Shown here piece by piece: positions 9,001-17,039 of a DNA stretch of 64,000 nt (its first letter is position 1; the number at the start of each line of letters is the position of its first letter). The notes below the pieces were generated by a model. The model was given only the letters and a program-made list of their open reading frames with translations, searched no databases and was not told the origin of the DNA. The position numbers and the translations under genes are program-made. The DNA comes from Labilithrix sp. (GTDB lineage: Bacteria > Myxococcota_A > Polyangia > Polyangiales > Polyangiaceae): contig JAHBWE010000013.1 in assembly GCA_019637155.1 (NCBI GenBank), positions 276,123 through 340,122 of the forward strand. The letters run 5' to 3'.

Positions 9001-9406
9001 CTACCGCGTCCACGAAGGGGCTTCGGGCGGGAAGATGTCGAGGCGCATGCTCGGGTGCTCGCGTCCTTGGTACGGCTTGGCGCGGTTTCGGACGAAGCCG
9101 AGCCTCTTCAGAGCCGCGACGGCAGGGTGGTCATGGGCGCTCAGCGCGAGGCGCTTCCGCTCCTTCGTCTCGAGGACGATGGCATCGGCTAAGCAATGTC
9201 ATGTAGCCAACGAGCGTCTCATCGTGGAAGGCGAGGTACGTTCGCGCCACCCGGTGAGCCTGTAGGCGGAGCGCGTCGGAGCGGAGGAAGTCGTCGAGGT
9301 CGGCCTCCGCGCACGTGAAGGTCGCGACCAGCGGTGCGTCCGCGGTGGTGAGGCCGCGAACCTTCAGGTCCTCGGAAGTGACGTTACTCCGCGGCGACGT
9401 TGTCAT
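9001..9406 (-). pseudogene. decayed GNAT-family acetyltransferase toxin
   Basis: From 9406 the frame encodes about 70 residues typical of the TacT-like GNAT toxins, including LDDFLRSDALRLQAHRVA and LVGYMTLL. An extra base near 9187-9188 then shifts the frame and leads to an early stop at 9131. In the shifted frame homology continues (DAIVLETKERKRLALS, HDHPAVAALK) but jumps directly to the family's C-terminal RLGFVRN...MRLDI and stops at 9001. The stretch between ALK and RLGF, which in intact relatives holds the RGxGxA acetyl-CoA-binding loop, is absent (junction near 9103-9110). The gene therefore carries both a frameshift and an internal deletion and cannot make an active toxin. An overlapping small antitoxin gene lies upstream. 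Confidence 0.82.
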
Positions 9407-9560
9407 CCGCGGCCGGGATCATCACCTTGGCGAGGAGCTCGCGGGCCTTCTGGACACGCCGCTTCGCTTCCTCGGGCGTGCATGTGCGCTCGAGGTCGCG
9501 GAGGAGCCGCTCCGCATCCTCCCCTTCGAGCACGGGCGTGGGCTCGATCGGGCGCGCCAT
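9384..9560 (-). CDS. small antitoxin-like protein of a GNAT toxin pair, 58 residues
   Basis: The protein starts MARPIEPTPVLEGEDAERLL and continues with a charged helix-rich segment ending in AKVMIPAADDNVAAE. The opening pattern (P-TP-L-G-DA) is shared by many short proteins found directly upstream of GNAT or PIN toxins. Its TAA at 9384 overlaps the start region of the decayed GNAT gene by 23 bases, the arrangement expected of a type II toxin-antitoxin operon. No ribbon-helix-helix motif of the DUF1778 kind is evident, so this is a different antitoxin type. The reading frame is intact although its partner is broken. It was too short for a typical gene-length cutoff. Confidence 0.7.
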   Translation of the reverse strand: MARPIEPTPVLEGEDAERLLRDLERTCTPEEAKRRVQKARELLAKVMIPAADDNVAAE

Positions 9561-9607
9561 GACGACAACCTAGCGCGCCTTCGGCCGCACGCCAACGCGC
9601 GAAGAGC

Positions 9608-9647
9608 CGAAGCGGCGGTGAGGCACTCTCTGCCTGCCGCCGCTTCG
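9608..9647. terminator. long hairpin downstream of the copper monooxygenase gene
   Basis: An 11-bp perfect stem CGAAGCGGCGG / CCGCCGCTTCG encloses a second 5-bp stem AGGCA / TGCCT with loop CTCTC, separated by small bulges. On the minus strand it lies 39 bases after the stop of the 9687 gene and is followed by a weakly T-containing stretch, so it may end that transcript. There is no strong T-tract on either side. Confidence 0.5.
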
Positions 9648-9686
9648 TGGGTGTTGTTGGGGGTCGGGGTTACTGCGGGAGGGGAG

Positions 9687-11087
9687 TCATTCCGTGGAGC
9701 ACTTCGCCATCGCGGAGGGGGTGACCCACGTGAAGAGCGGGAGGCCGAGGGGTGTGCGGTCGGGGATGGCGGGGTAGTAGCCGATGAAGTTGAAGCACAT
9801 CTCGTCGTTGGTGCCTTCGCCGAAGCCGATCTTCGTGTCGCCCGGGTTCTTGTACTTGCAGCGCGTCCGCATCACGTCGCCCTTCTGGACCGAGACGTCG
9901 ATCGGGTAGTTCGACTGCGCCTCGAACGAGAAGTTCTTCTGCTCGAAGACCGGCTGCGGCGCGCCGTTGCCGCCGGCGAGGCGCTCGGTCGACATCGCGA
10001 GGCCGCGCGTGTGCATGTGGGGGGAGGCGTTGAACATCTTCACGCCGTTGAACTTGTCGTTGAGCGTGTAGTCGCACTTGATCGTCGTCTCCGAGCGCGG
10101 CGGGAGATCGATCTTCGTCGAGCCGAAGGCGAGGACGCCGGCGTCGTTCGGGCGGAGCTCGTCCGTCGTGCAGAGCGAGTAGCCGCTGTTGTCCTGCTGG
10201 CCGCTCGCGTTCGTCGCGTTGTTGTAGTGGATCTGGAGGACCCAGTGCGTCGTGCCCGCGTTCTGCGGGAAGCCCGCCTCCGGGGGGAGCTCGAGGTTGT
10301 TGCCGCCCGGCGCCCAGCCCGCGACGAGCTTCCACGCCGCCGAGCCGAACGCGTCGCACTCGAACGGCTTCGACGCCTCCGCCTTCTCCGTCTGGAAGAG
10401 GAGGATGTGATGCACGATCCGCTTGTTGTCGACGTTCGGCGCGAGGCCGATGACGTGCCGCTTCTTCGGGACGTTCACGTCGACGCCGAAGCACATGTAC
10501 GAGTCGAGGGCCGCGTTCGGCGGCATCGTGAACTTCTCCGACGCCTTGAGGACCGTGTCGACCTTGCAGCCGAGCGGCTTCACCGCGTCGGCCGGCGCCT
10601 CCGCCGTGCAGGTCGCCTCCGACGACGTCGCGCCGTCCGCGAACCACTTCTCCATCACCTCGAGGTCCTTGCCCTGGATGCGCTCCGCGGGCGCGGCCGG
10701 CATCGGGCGCGCGTCGTCGTGGATGCGCGCCTTCACGAGCTCCCACACCTTCTTGTCCGACTGCGCGCCCGGGCCCGCCTTCATCATGTCGTCCCAGGTC
10801 ACGAGCGACGTGTTCGCGCCCGAGACCGGCTCCTCGCCGTGGCAGGTCTGGCAGTTCTTCTTGAGGATCGCGTCGACGTCGCAAGGAATACCGGTCTTGG
10901 TCGTGACCACCTTCGTGCCGTCGTCGCCCGTCTTCGTGCCGCTCGAGTCGTCGTCGTCGTCGCCGCCGGCCTTGGTCGACCGCTTCTCGGAGCCGCCGTC
11001 CAGCTCGACGGGCGCCGTGCACGCGATCGACGCGATCGCCGCCGCCACCGTCATCGAGAGAGCCAGACCGAGCGTCGAGAGCTTCAT
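9687..11087 (-). CDS. lipoprotein with cytochrome c motif and copper type II ascorbate-dependent monooxygenase domain
   Basis: A lipoprotein signal ends at IASIAC (Cys23), followed by an Asp/Thr-rich linker. CQTCH at 79-83 is a c-type heme-binding motif. The rest matches the peptidylglycine/dopamine hydroxylase-like copper fold: HH at 226-227 and H287 (QIHYNN) for the first copper, HMH at 357-359 and M430 for the second. Such enzymes hydroxylate substrates with O2, using two copper ions and an electron donor; the heme module could supply electrons. ATG at 11087 follows an AGGGG ribosome site; a GTG two codons earlier is also possible. Substrate unknown. It is divergent from the gene at 11341. 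Confidence 0.82.
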   Translation of the reverse strand: MKLSTLGLALSMTVAAAIASIACTAPVELDGGSEKRSTKAGGDDDDDSSGTKTGDDGTKVVTTKTGIPCDVDAILKKNCQTCHGEEPVSGANTSLVTWDDMMKAGPGAQSDKKVWELVKARIHDDARPMPAAPAERIQGKDLEVMEKWFADGATSSEATCTAEAPADAVKPLGCKVDTVLKASEKFTMPPNAALDSYMCFGVDVNVPKKRHVIGLAPNVDNKRIVHHILLFQTEKAEASKPFECDAFGSAAWKLVAGWAPGGNNLELPPEAGFPQNAGTTHWVLQIHYNNATNASGQQDNSGYSLCTTDELRPNDAGVLAFGSTKIDLPPRSETTIKCDYTLNDKFNGVKMFNASPHMHTRGLAMSTERLAGGNGAPQPVFEQKNFSFEAQSNYPIDVSVQKGDVMRTRCKYKNPGDTKIGFGEGTNDEMCFNFIGYYPAIPDRTPLGLPLFTWVTPSAMAKCSTE

Positions 11088-11340
11088 GCCCACCCCTACT
11101 GCACGGCCGGGGCCAGCCTCCGAGGCGCCGCTCGTTTCTGAAAACCCCTGCTTTAAGGAGAAGCGGCGCGCCGCCCCGGATCGCCGGGGTGTTCCACTGT
11201 CTCGGATCCTTTACAGCTCCCGGATTTCAGGACGCGATCAGTCGGAGCGGATTTTTGCGAAAGGTGCCTAACTATTCACGAAATGTAGGTGTGCATCCCT
11301 GGACAAACCACCTCATCGCCTTCACACCATAAGGGTCATC

Positions 11341-12330
11341 GTGATTCCGACGTCGCCGCTCAAGAGACTGCCCCTCGCCGATCCGGGCGATCCCGTGCTG
11401 GAGATCGACGAGAGCATCGAGCTCTTCGCCGAGGACCTCCTCGACATCGACGGGTCCGACGATCAGACGATCGCCGCGCCGCGTGGCCTCGCGCGCAAGC
11501 TGATGCCGCCGAAGCGGAAGACGCGCTCCGCCGCCGCGTACGTCCCGCCGCCGCCGCCGAGCGAGCCCGAAGACAACCGCGTCACCCAGCCCTTCGGCCT
11601 CGAGAAGCACGTGCCGAGGCCGATCCCGGCCGCGGTCAGGACCTCGCGCATGCCGTCGATGCCGAGCTACACGCCGTCGTCGGCCGCGCCTGCGCACTTC
11701 GCGTTCGCGGCGGCGCCGCCGCGCAACCCGCGCGTGGAGCCGCGCGACGCGGGCTCCACGTTCGAGCCGGTCGCTTCGTTCGTCGGCCCCGCGCACTTCG
11801 CGAACGTCCGCGAGCGCAAGGCGAGCTCCTCGTTCCCCCCGATCGCGCTCGCGGGTCGCGCCGCCCGCGACAGCATCGCCTTCATCCAGGACCGCCCCTC
11901 GCGCGCCGGCTGGATCGCCGCCGCGGTCGCCGCGGTGCTCCTCCTCGTCGCCGGCTCGATGCGCGTTCAGTCCGTCGTCGCGCCCGCGCCCGTCGCCGCC
12001 GCGGAGCCGTTCCCGCCGCCGCCCGTCGTCGTGGTGGCCGCGCCCGCCGCGCCCGCGCCCGCCGCTCCCGCGGCCGACGCGAAGGTCGTCACGTTCGGCG
12101 ACGATCAGGGCGTCGCGATCAAGCCCGCCGCCGCCGCGAAGCCCGCCGCCGCGCCGGTGAAGCACGCCGCGCCGCGCCCCACGCCGAAGCCGGCGAGCAC
12201 GCTGAGCCTCTCCGACTCGAAGCCCAAGAGCGACAAGGGCGAGAAGAGCGGCGACAAGCTCTCCGCCGCGGAGAAGAAGAAGATCTCCGACGAGCTCGCC
12301 GAGGCTCAGCTCCGCGCCGCCTCGCGCTGA
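11341..12330 (+). CDS. Pro/Ala-rich single-pass membrane protein of unknown function
   Basis: The 329-residue protein starts at GTG 11341. The first 180 residues are acidic at the start (EIDESIELFAEDLLDIDG) and then Pro-rich and probably disordered. One membrane helix (GWIAAAVAAVLLLVAGSM) lies near residues 190-208. The exported part is Ala/Pro/Lys-rich and ends with a short charged helix (SAAEKKKISDELAEAQLRAA). The layout, cytoplasmic disordered tail, single helix and periplasmic low-complexity tail, is common in myxobacterial proteins of unknown role. Its last 25 bases overlap the end of the convergent permease gene. Confidence 0.65.
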   Translation: MIPTSPLKRLPLADPGDPVLEIDESIELFAEDLLDIDGSDDQTIAAPRGLARKLMPPKRKTRSAAAYVPPPPPSEPEDNRVTQPFGLEKHVPRPIPAAVRTSRMPSMPSYTPSSAAPAHFAFAAAPPRNPRVEPRDAGSTFEPVASFVGPAHFANVRERKASSSFPPIALAGRAARDSIAFIQDRPSRAGWIAAAVAAVLLLVAGSMRVQSVVAPAPVAAAEPFPPPPVVVVAAPAAPAPAAPAADAKVVTFGDDQGVAIKPAAAAKPAAAPVKHAAPRPTPKPASTLSLSDSKPKSDKGEKSGDKLSAAEKKKISDELAEAQLRAASR

Positions 12331-13790
12331 GGGGCGCGCCGCATCATCGCCCAGTACGCGAGCGCCGCCGCGCCCGCGCCGACGAACCACGCGTAGTCGT
12401 AGAGGATCGCGAGCGGCTTCACGACGAGCCCGATCCACGCGAGCGCGCAGCCGATCGCGGTCGCGACGATGCCGGCCCGGTTCGTCCCGGCGTAGATGCC
12501 GCGCGCGCGGTACAGGTCGGCGAGCTTCAGCTCCTTCTTGCGGACGACGTAGTAGTCGGCGATGAGCACGCCCGCGATCGCGCCGAGGCCGCCCGAGTAG
12601 CCGAGGAGCCACTTGAAGATGTAGCCGTGCGGATCGTCGATGAGCTTCCACGGCAACATGACGATGCCGATGATGCCGGTGATGAGGCCGCCGGTCTTGA
12701 AGCTGATCGCGCCCGGCTTGAGGTTCGCGAAGTCGTTCGCGGGTGAGACCACGTTCGCGGCGATGTTCACGCCGAGCGTCGCGATGACGACGGTGAACAT
12801 CGAGATCGCGACGACGAGCCGGTTCTCGAACTTGCCGACGAGGATGATCGGATCCCAGATCGCCTCCCCGTAGATCACGGCCGACGCGCTCGTGATCACG
12901 ATCCCCATCATCGCGAAGACGGTCATCGTCGTGGGGAGCGCGACGACCTGGCCGATCGCCTGCTCCTTCTGCGAGCGGCCGAAGCGCGTGAAGTCGGGCA
13001 TGTTGAGCGAGAGCGTCGACCAGAAGCCGACCATCGCGGTGACGCTCGGGACGAAGACGGGCCAGAACTCGCCGAACGACTTGAACTTGCCCTCGTCCTT
13101 CATGATCGCGCCGAGGCCGTTGCCCTTGTCGACCGCCCACCAGACGAGCGCGGCGGTCATGACGAGCACGTACGGCGCGGCGAGGTTCTCGACCTTCCGC
13201 ACGAGGTCCATCCCGCGGTACACGATGAGGATGTTGAGGCCCCAGAAGAGGAGGAAGCTGATCCACTCCGTCCCGGTGTGACCCTTCATCAGCCAGTTGT
13301 CGGCCGCGCCGCCGAGCATCGTGTGCCAGCCGGGCCAGAGCGAGCGGAAGAACGTCTGCAGCGCCTGCCCGCCGATCCACGCGTTGATGCCGAACCACCC
13401 GCAGCCGACGATCGCGCGCATGACCGCGGGCACGTTCGCGCCGAAGACGCCGTAGGCCGAGCGCGCGAAGACGGGGAAGGGGATGCCGTACTTCGTGCCG
13501 GGGTGCGAGTTCGCGAGGATCGGCGCGAGGACGATCGTGTTGCCGATGAGGATCGTCACGATCGCCTGCTTCCAGGACATGCCGTTCTGGATGAGGCTCG
13601 CGGCGAGCATGTACGTCGGGATGCAGTGCGCCATCGAGATCCAGAGCGCCGCGTACGTGTACGTCGACCACGTGCGCTTCGACATCGGCGTCGGCGCGAG
13701 GTCCTCGTTGTAGAGCGCGCGGTCGTCGAGGACGACGTCGGGCGAGAGCTCGATGCGACCGTCCGGGAGCTCGACTTGCTCGGCATCCAT
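12306..13790 (-). CDS. NCS1-family nucleobase/hydantoin:cation symporter
   Basis: The 494-residue protein begins MDAEQVELPDG and has the NCS1 N-terminal signature NEDLAPTPMSKRTWSTYTY followed by about twelve helices. Characteristic segments include the first-helix ALWISMAHCIPTYMLA and the fourth/fifth-helix GCGWFGINAWIGGQAL, resembling the Mhp1 and PucI (allantoin/hydantoin) group more than cytosine permeases. Members import hydantoins, allantoin or pyrimidines with Na+ or H+. A dihydropyrimidinase/hydantoinase gene occurs 13 kb away (26900), giving a possible metabolic partner but no operon link. The ATG at 13790 agrees with the family length. Confidence 0.88.
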   Translation of the reverse strand: MDAEQVELPDGRIELSPDVVLDDRALYNEDLAPTPMSKRTWSTYTYAALWISMAHCIPTYMLAASLIQNGMSWKQAIVTILIGNTIVLAPILANSHPGTKYGIPFPVFARSAYGVFGANVPAVMRAIVGCGWFGINAWIGGQALQTFFRSLWPGWHTMLGGAADNWLMKGHTGTEWISFLLFWGLNILIVYRGMDLVRKVENLAAPYVLVMTAALVWWAVDKGNGLGAIMKDEGKFKSFGEFWPVFVPSVTAMVGFWSTLSLNMPDFTRFGRSQKEQAIGQVVALPTTMTVFAMMGIVITSASAVIYGEAIWDPIILVGKFENRLVVAISMFTVVIATLGVNIAANVVSPANDFANLKPGAISFKTGGLITGIIGIVMLPWKLIDDPHGYIFKWLLGYSGGLGAIAGVLIADYYVVRKKELKLADLYRARGIYAGTNRAGIVATAIGCALAWIGLVVKPLAILYDYAWFVGAGAAALAYWAMMRRAPQREAARS

Positions 13791-13840
13791 CGTGTCGACG
13801 GATACACCACTCCGCGCCGTCAGCGGTAGAGCGTACGTAT

Positions 13841-14797
13841 CTAGGCGTGGACGAGGACGGCGAGGCCGGCGAGCGCGGCGGTGGCGGCGAGGAGCGCGGC
13901 GCCGGCCGCGCGGCGGCGGAGGAGGGGACGGAGCGTCTCCTGCTCGGTGTCCGCGACGAGCGCGACGGGCTCGAGCGCGCTCGCGCGGTAGTCGCCGCGG
14001 TGGACGCGGACGAGCACGGAGCTCGAGCCGGCCGCCGCGACCATCGGCGCGAGGTTCGGATCGGCGGCGAAGCGGTCGGCGGGCACGATGTCGAAGCCCT
14101 CTCCGTTCTTCGCGTAGACGCGGCGGAGGAACGCGATGCGCGACCCGTCGATGACGACGGCGACGAGCACGGTGACGGCCGAGGCGACCGTGACGAGGAA
14201 GAGCGGGCCTTGCGCGAGCCCCCGCACGAGGAGGAGACCGAACGCGGAGATGAGCCCGGAGACGCCGACGAAGCCGACGCCGAAGCTCTCCGACGCGTCG
14301 TGGCCGGCGACGCGCGTCAGCGCGCGCGCGGCGAGGAAGAGGAACACCGAGACGACGACGGCGGGGAGGCCGCCGAGCACGACGCCGGCCGCGATCCACC
14401 CGACCGGCTCGGTCGTGTCGACGAGGCCGCCGAGGTCCTTCACCGCCCGGTTCCAGTCGCTGCCGACCTCGGCGAGGACGATCGCCTGCACCAGCATGCC
14501 GATGAGCGCGCCGCACGCGCCGGGGAGGAGCAGCGCCGTCGCCGCGCGCCAGGTCGCGTCCTTCACCACGTCGACCGCGCGCCCCACCCCGAAGGCGAGG
14601 GCGGCCGCGAGCGCGATGCCGACCATGAACGCGGCGGTGCTGTAACGCTCGACGTCGTCGAGCGCCATCGAGAGGGAGGCCTCCGCGATCGACACGAGGA
14701 CGAGGGCGAACGTCGTTCGCGGCGTGCTCCTGCGCTTCGTGAACGCCTCGAGCGCGTTCGCGTCGCGGCGGGCCTCGGAGTCGGACATCGAGATCAT
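13841..14797 (-). CDS. polytopic membrane protein of unknown function, 318 residues
   Basis: Residues 30-230 contain six or seven hydrophobic helices, then a soluble segment (RRVYAKNGEGFDIVPADRF...SSSVLVRVHRGDY) and a final membrane helix at the extreme C-terminus (AAGAALLAATAALAGLAVLVHA). The N-terminus is charged and cytoplasmic. ATGs at 14797 and 14788 are both possible; neither has a clear ribosome site. It follows the DFN kinase gene on the same strand with a 65-base gap, so it may be the last gene of the kinase operon. I do not recognise the family. Confidence 0.65.
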   Translation of the reverse strand: MISMSDSEARRDANALEAFTKRRSTPRTTFALVLVSIAEASLSMALDDVERYSTAAFMVGIALAAALAFGVGRAVDVVKDATWRAATALLLPGACGALIGMLVQAIVLAEVGSDWNRAVKDLGGLVDTTEPVGWIAAGVVLGGLPAVVVSVFLFLAARALTRVAGHDASESFGVGFVGVSGLISAFGLLLVRGLAQGPLFLVTVASAVTVLVAVVIDGSRIAFLRRVYAKNGEGFDIVPADRFAADPNLAPMVAAAGSSSVLVRVHRGDYRASALEPVALVADTEQETLRPLLRRRAAGAALLAATAALAGLAVLVHA

Positions 14798-14862
14798 TGG
14801 AGCAGTCGGAGTCACGACCGTCTTCAACGGACGAGTGACCCCGAGGTTTTGTTCCAACCTCG

Positions 14863-17028
14863 CTACGGGGTCTTCTTCTTGCCCGTGAAGATCCGCATGA
14901 TCGACGCCCAGAGCTTCCCGAAGGCGCCGCCCATCTTCAGGTTCGCCTTCCGCGCGGTGGTGCGGTGGACGAGGTGGGTGGGGCGCGCACCGGGGGAGAA
15001 GCCGTAGAGCGAGTACAGGTTGATCAGGTCCGTCACGAGGTCCGAGACGCCGCGCGTGTCGAGGTCGTGGGCCTGGCAATACGAGTCCGGCTTGTTGCGG
15101 ATCATGCATTTGGCGATGATCAGCATGACGTTCGGATCGATGAGCTCGCCGTTGCCGTCGAGGTAGTGCTTGTACGAGAAGAAGCGATCCGCCGGCGCGA
15201 CCTCGGGCTGTCCGTCCTGCGTCTTCGGCGCGCGGAGCGAGTTGATGACGCCGTACTCGTGACGGAGGTACGACTCGATCGTGTTGTTCTCGTCGGCGCG
15301 CTCGTACTCGATGAACTTGTGGAACGCGTCGTAGAGCGTCTTCGGGTTCGCGTACGCGCCGCTGATCAAATAGTAGAAGGTGGCGCCGAGCGAGTAGATG
15401 TCGGCGGGCCGGCCGACCGACTTCTGGATGCGCGCGCGCACGTTGGTCTCGCCCGTCTCGCGGTAGGGACGCGCGAGGACGAGGCGCTTGCGCGCGCGAT
15501 CGGCGTAGAGGATCGGGTAGCTCTCGCCGCGGTTGAAGAGCGAGAAGGTGTCGTTCTTCGAGATCTGGATATAGAAGTCCTCGAAGTACTCGACCTCGGG
15601 CACGCCCTGCGTGACGTTGACGAGGAGCTCGAGGACGTTCGTCTCCTGCTCCGGCGACTGGAAGAAGAGCGTGCCGGGGACCGACGCCTTCATCTGCGTC
15701 ATGCCGAACGAGATCTCCTCGTCCGAGAGCTTCGCGACGTTGAAGTCGGCGAGGCGCACTTGCAGCGTCGAGCCGCGGAGGTTCGGATCGGGGATCCCGA
15801 CGAGGACGTTCGCGGGCTTGATGTCGCGGTGGCAGATGTTGCGGACGAGGTGGGCGTACTCGACCGCGCTCGCGATCGGGATCATGTAGTCGAGCACGCG
15901 GAAGAGGCGCTCGCGCATGTCGGACGCGAGGAGGTCCTCCTTCGCGCCGCGGTTGCGGGAGCCCTTCAGGCGCTCCTCGAGGCTCATGTCGAGCTTCTCG
16001 AGGATCATGAACTCGGTCTCGCACTTGTCGCGGATCGACGGCGGGAGGATGTTGATGTCCTCGCCCTCGCCCGACGCGAAGAGCTCGACGATGTTCGGGT
16101 TGCCCTGCACGCGCTCGAGGAGCTCCATCTCCATCTGGAAGCGCATGTGGTCTTCTTCGCTGACGCCCTTCTGGAGCATCTTGATGACGACCGCGCGGCG
16201 GAAGTCCGTCTTCGACTCGAGCCAGCGCTCTTCGCCGAGGTAGACCTTCGCGAAGCGTCCCGAGCCGAGCTCCACCGGCATGCCGCGCGCGTCGACGACG
16301 AACGAGTACGCGCGCGAGCGCTGCACCGTGAACGGCGACGCGCGCATCTCGCCCGGCGCCTGATCGGGGCGGAAGCCGATCTGGCCTCCGGGGGCGGGCT
16401 GCGCGGCGCCGAGCGCGGGGTTGCTCTGCGGCGCGCCGGGGAACTGTCCGCTCTGCGGGACCTGCTGCTGCTGCATCTGCGGCGCGGCCTGGAGATCGCG
16501 CTGCGACGGGTGCACCGCCTGCATCTGCTGCGACGGGTGCTGCTGCTGCGCCGCCGGCATGTCACGCTGCGACGGGTGCTGCTGCTGCGGCGGATGCTGC
16601 TGGTACATCGGCGCCGGCTGATGATGCGGCTGCTGCTGCGCGTAGGGGTGATGGCCGCTCGGGGCGGCGGGCGCCGTGAGCGGCTGCGGGCCCGACGAGC
16701 CGCGCTCGACCGACGGCGCGTTCGGCGTGTGACCGAGGTTCGGCGGACGCGGGACCTGCTGCGACTTCGGCGGCTCGACGACGTGACGCTGCGAGGAGCG
16801 ATCGGGCTGCTGCGCGACCTGCACCGTCGGCGGCTGCGCGCCTTGAGGATTGAACGCGGTCGGCGTGTTGTTCTTGCCGAAGTGGACGCGCTGCGGCGGG
16901 GTCAGCTTCGACGGGACGGGCATGGGAGCCGACGCGTGCTGCTCCGAAGGAGCGGCGCCGACCGTCGTCTTCTCCTCGTCCTCGTCTTCGAGCCCCGGAG
17001 GAAGGGGCGGCGCATCCCGTTGGGTCAC
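14863..17028 (-). CDS. Ser/Thr protein kinase with Gln/Pro-rich N-terminus and DFN in place of DFG
   Basis: The start is GTG 17028, 11 bases after the stop of the upstream kinase. Residues 1 to about 245 are disordered and rich in Gln, Pro and His, with repeated HPSQ(R/Q)(D/M) units. The kinase domain follows: glycine loop LGSGRFAKV (254-262), catalytic Lys283 in VVIKML, HRD at 400-402 in CHRDIKPANVLV, and DFN at 428-430 where DFG is usual. The activation end is SPEQ rather than APE. The domain is unusually long, with inserts after the SPEQ box. The catalytic Asp and metal Asp remain, so activity is possible. There is no membrane helix; the last 40 residues are basic. Confidence 0.85.
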   Translation of the reverse strand: MTQRDAPPLPPGLEDEDEEKTTVGAAPSEQHASAPMPVPSKLTPPQRVHFGKNNTPTAFNPQGAQPPTVQVAQQPDRSSQRHVVEPPKSQQVPRPPNLGHTPNAPSVERGSSGPQPLTAPAAPSGHHPYAQQQPHHQPAPMYQQHPPQQQHPSQRDMPAAQQQHPSQQMQAVHPSQRDLQAAPQMQQQQVPQSGQFPGAPQSNPALGAAQPAPGGQIGFRPDQAPGEMRASPFTVQRSRAYSFVVDARGMPVELGSGRFAKVYLGEERWLESKTDFRRAVVIKMLQKGVSEEDHMRFQMEMELLERVQGNPNIVELFASGEGEDINILPPSIRDKCETEFMILEKLDMSLEERLKGSRNRGAKEDLLASDMRERLFRVLDYMIPIASAVEYAHLVRNICHRDIKPANVLVGIPDPNLRGSTLQVRLADFNVAKLSDEEISFGMTQMKASVPGTLFFQSPEQETNVLELLVNVTQGVPEVEYFEDFYIQISKNDTFSLFNRGESYPILYADRARKRLVLARPYRETGETNVRARIQKSVGRPADIYSLGATFYYLISGAYANPKTLYDAFHKFIEYERADENNTIESYLRHEYGVINSLRAPKTQDGQPEVAPADRFFSYKHYLDGNGELIDPNVMLIIAKCMIRNKPDSYCQAHDLDTRGVSDLVTDLINLYSLYGFSPGARPTHLVHRTTARKANLKMGGAFGKLWASIMRIFTGKKKTP

Positions 17029-17039
17029 GTGTTTTCCGC

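Noticed and set aside
11272..16024. Long Arg-rich frames opposite or overlapping the kinase and permease genes
   Set aside because: Composition (Arg, Ala, Glu, Asp, His runs) matches shadow frames; real genes occupy the other frames with clear motifs.
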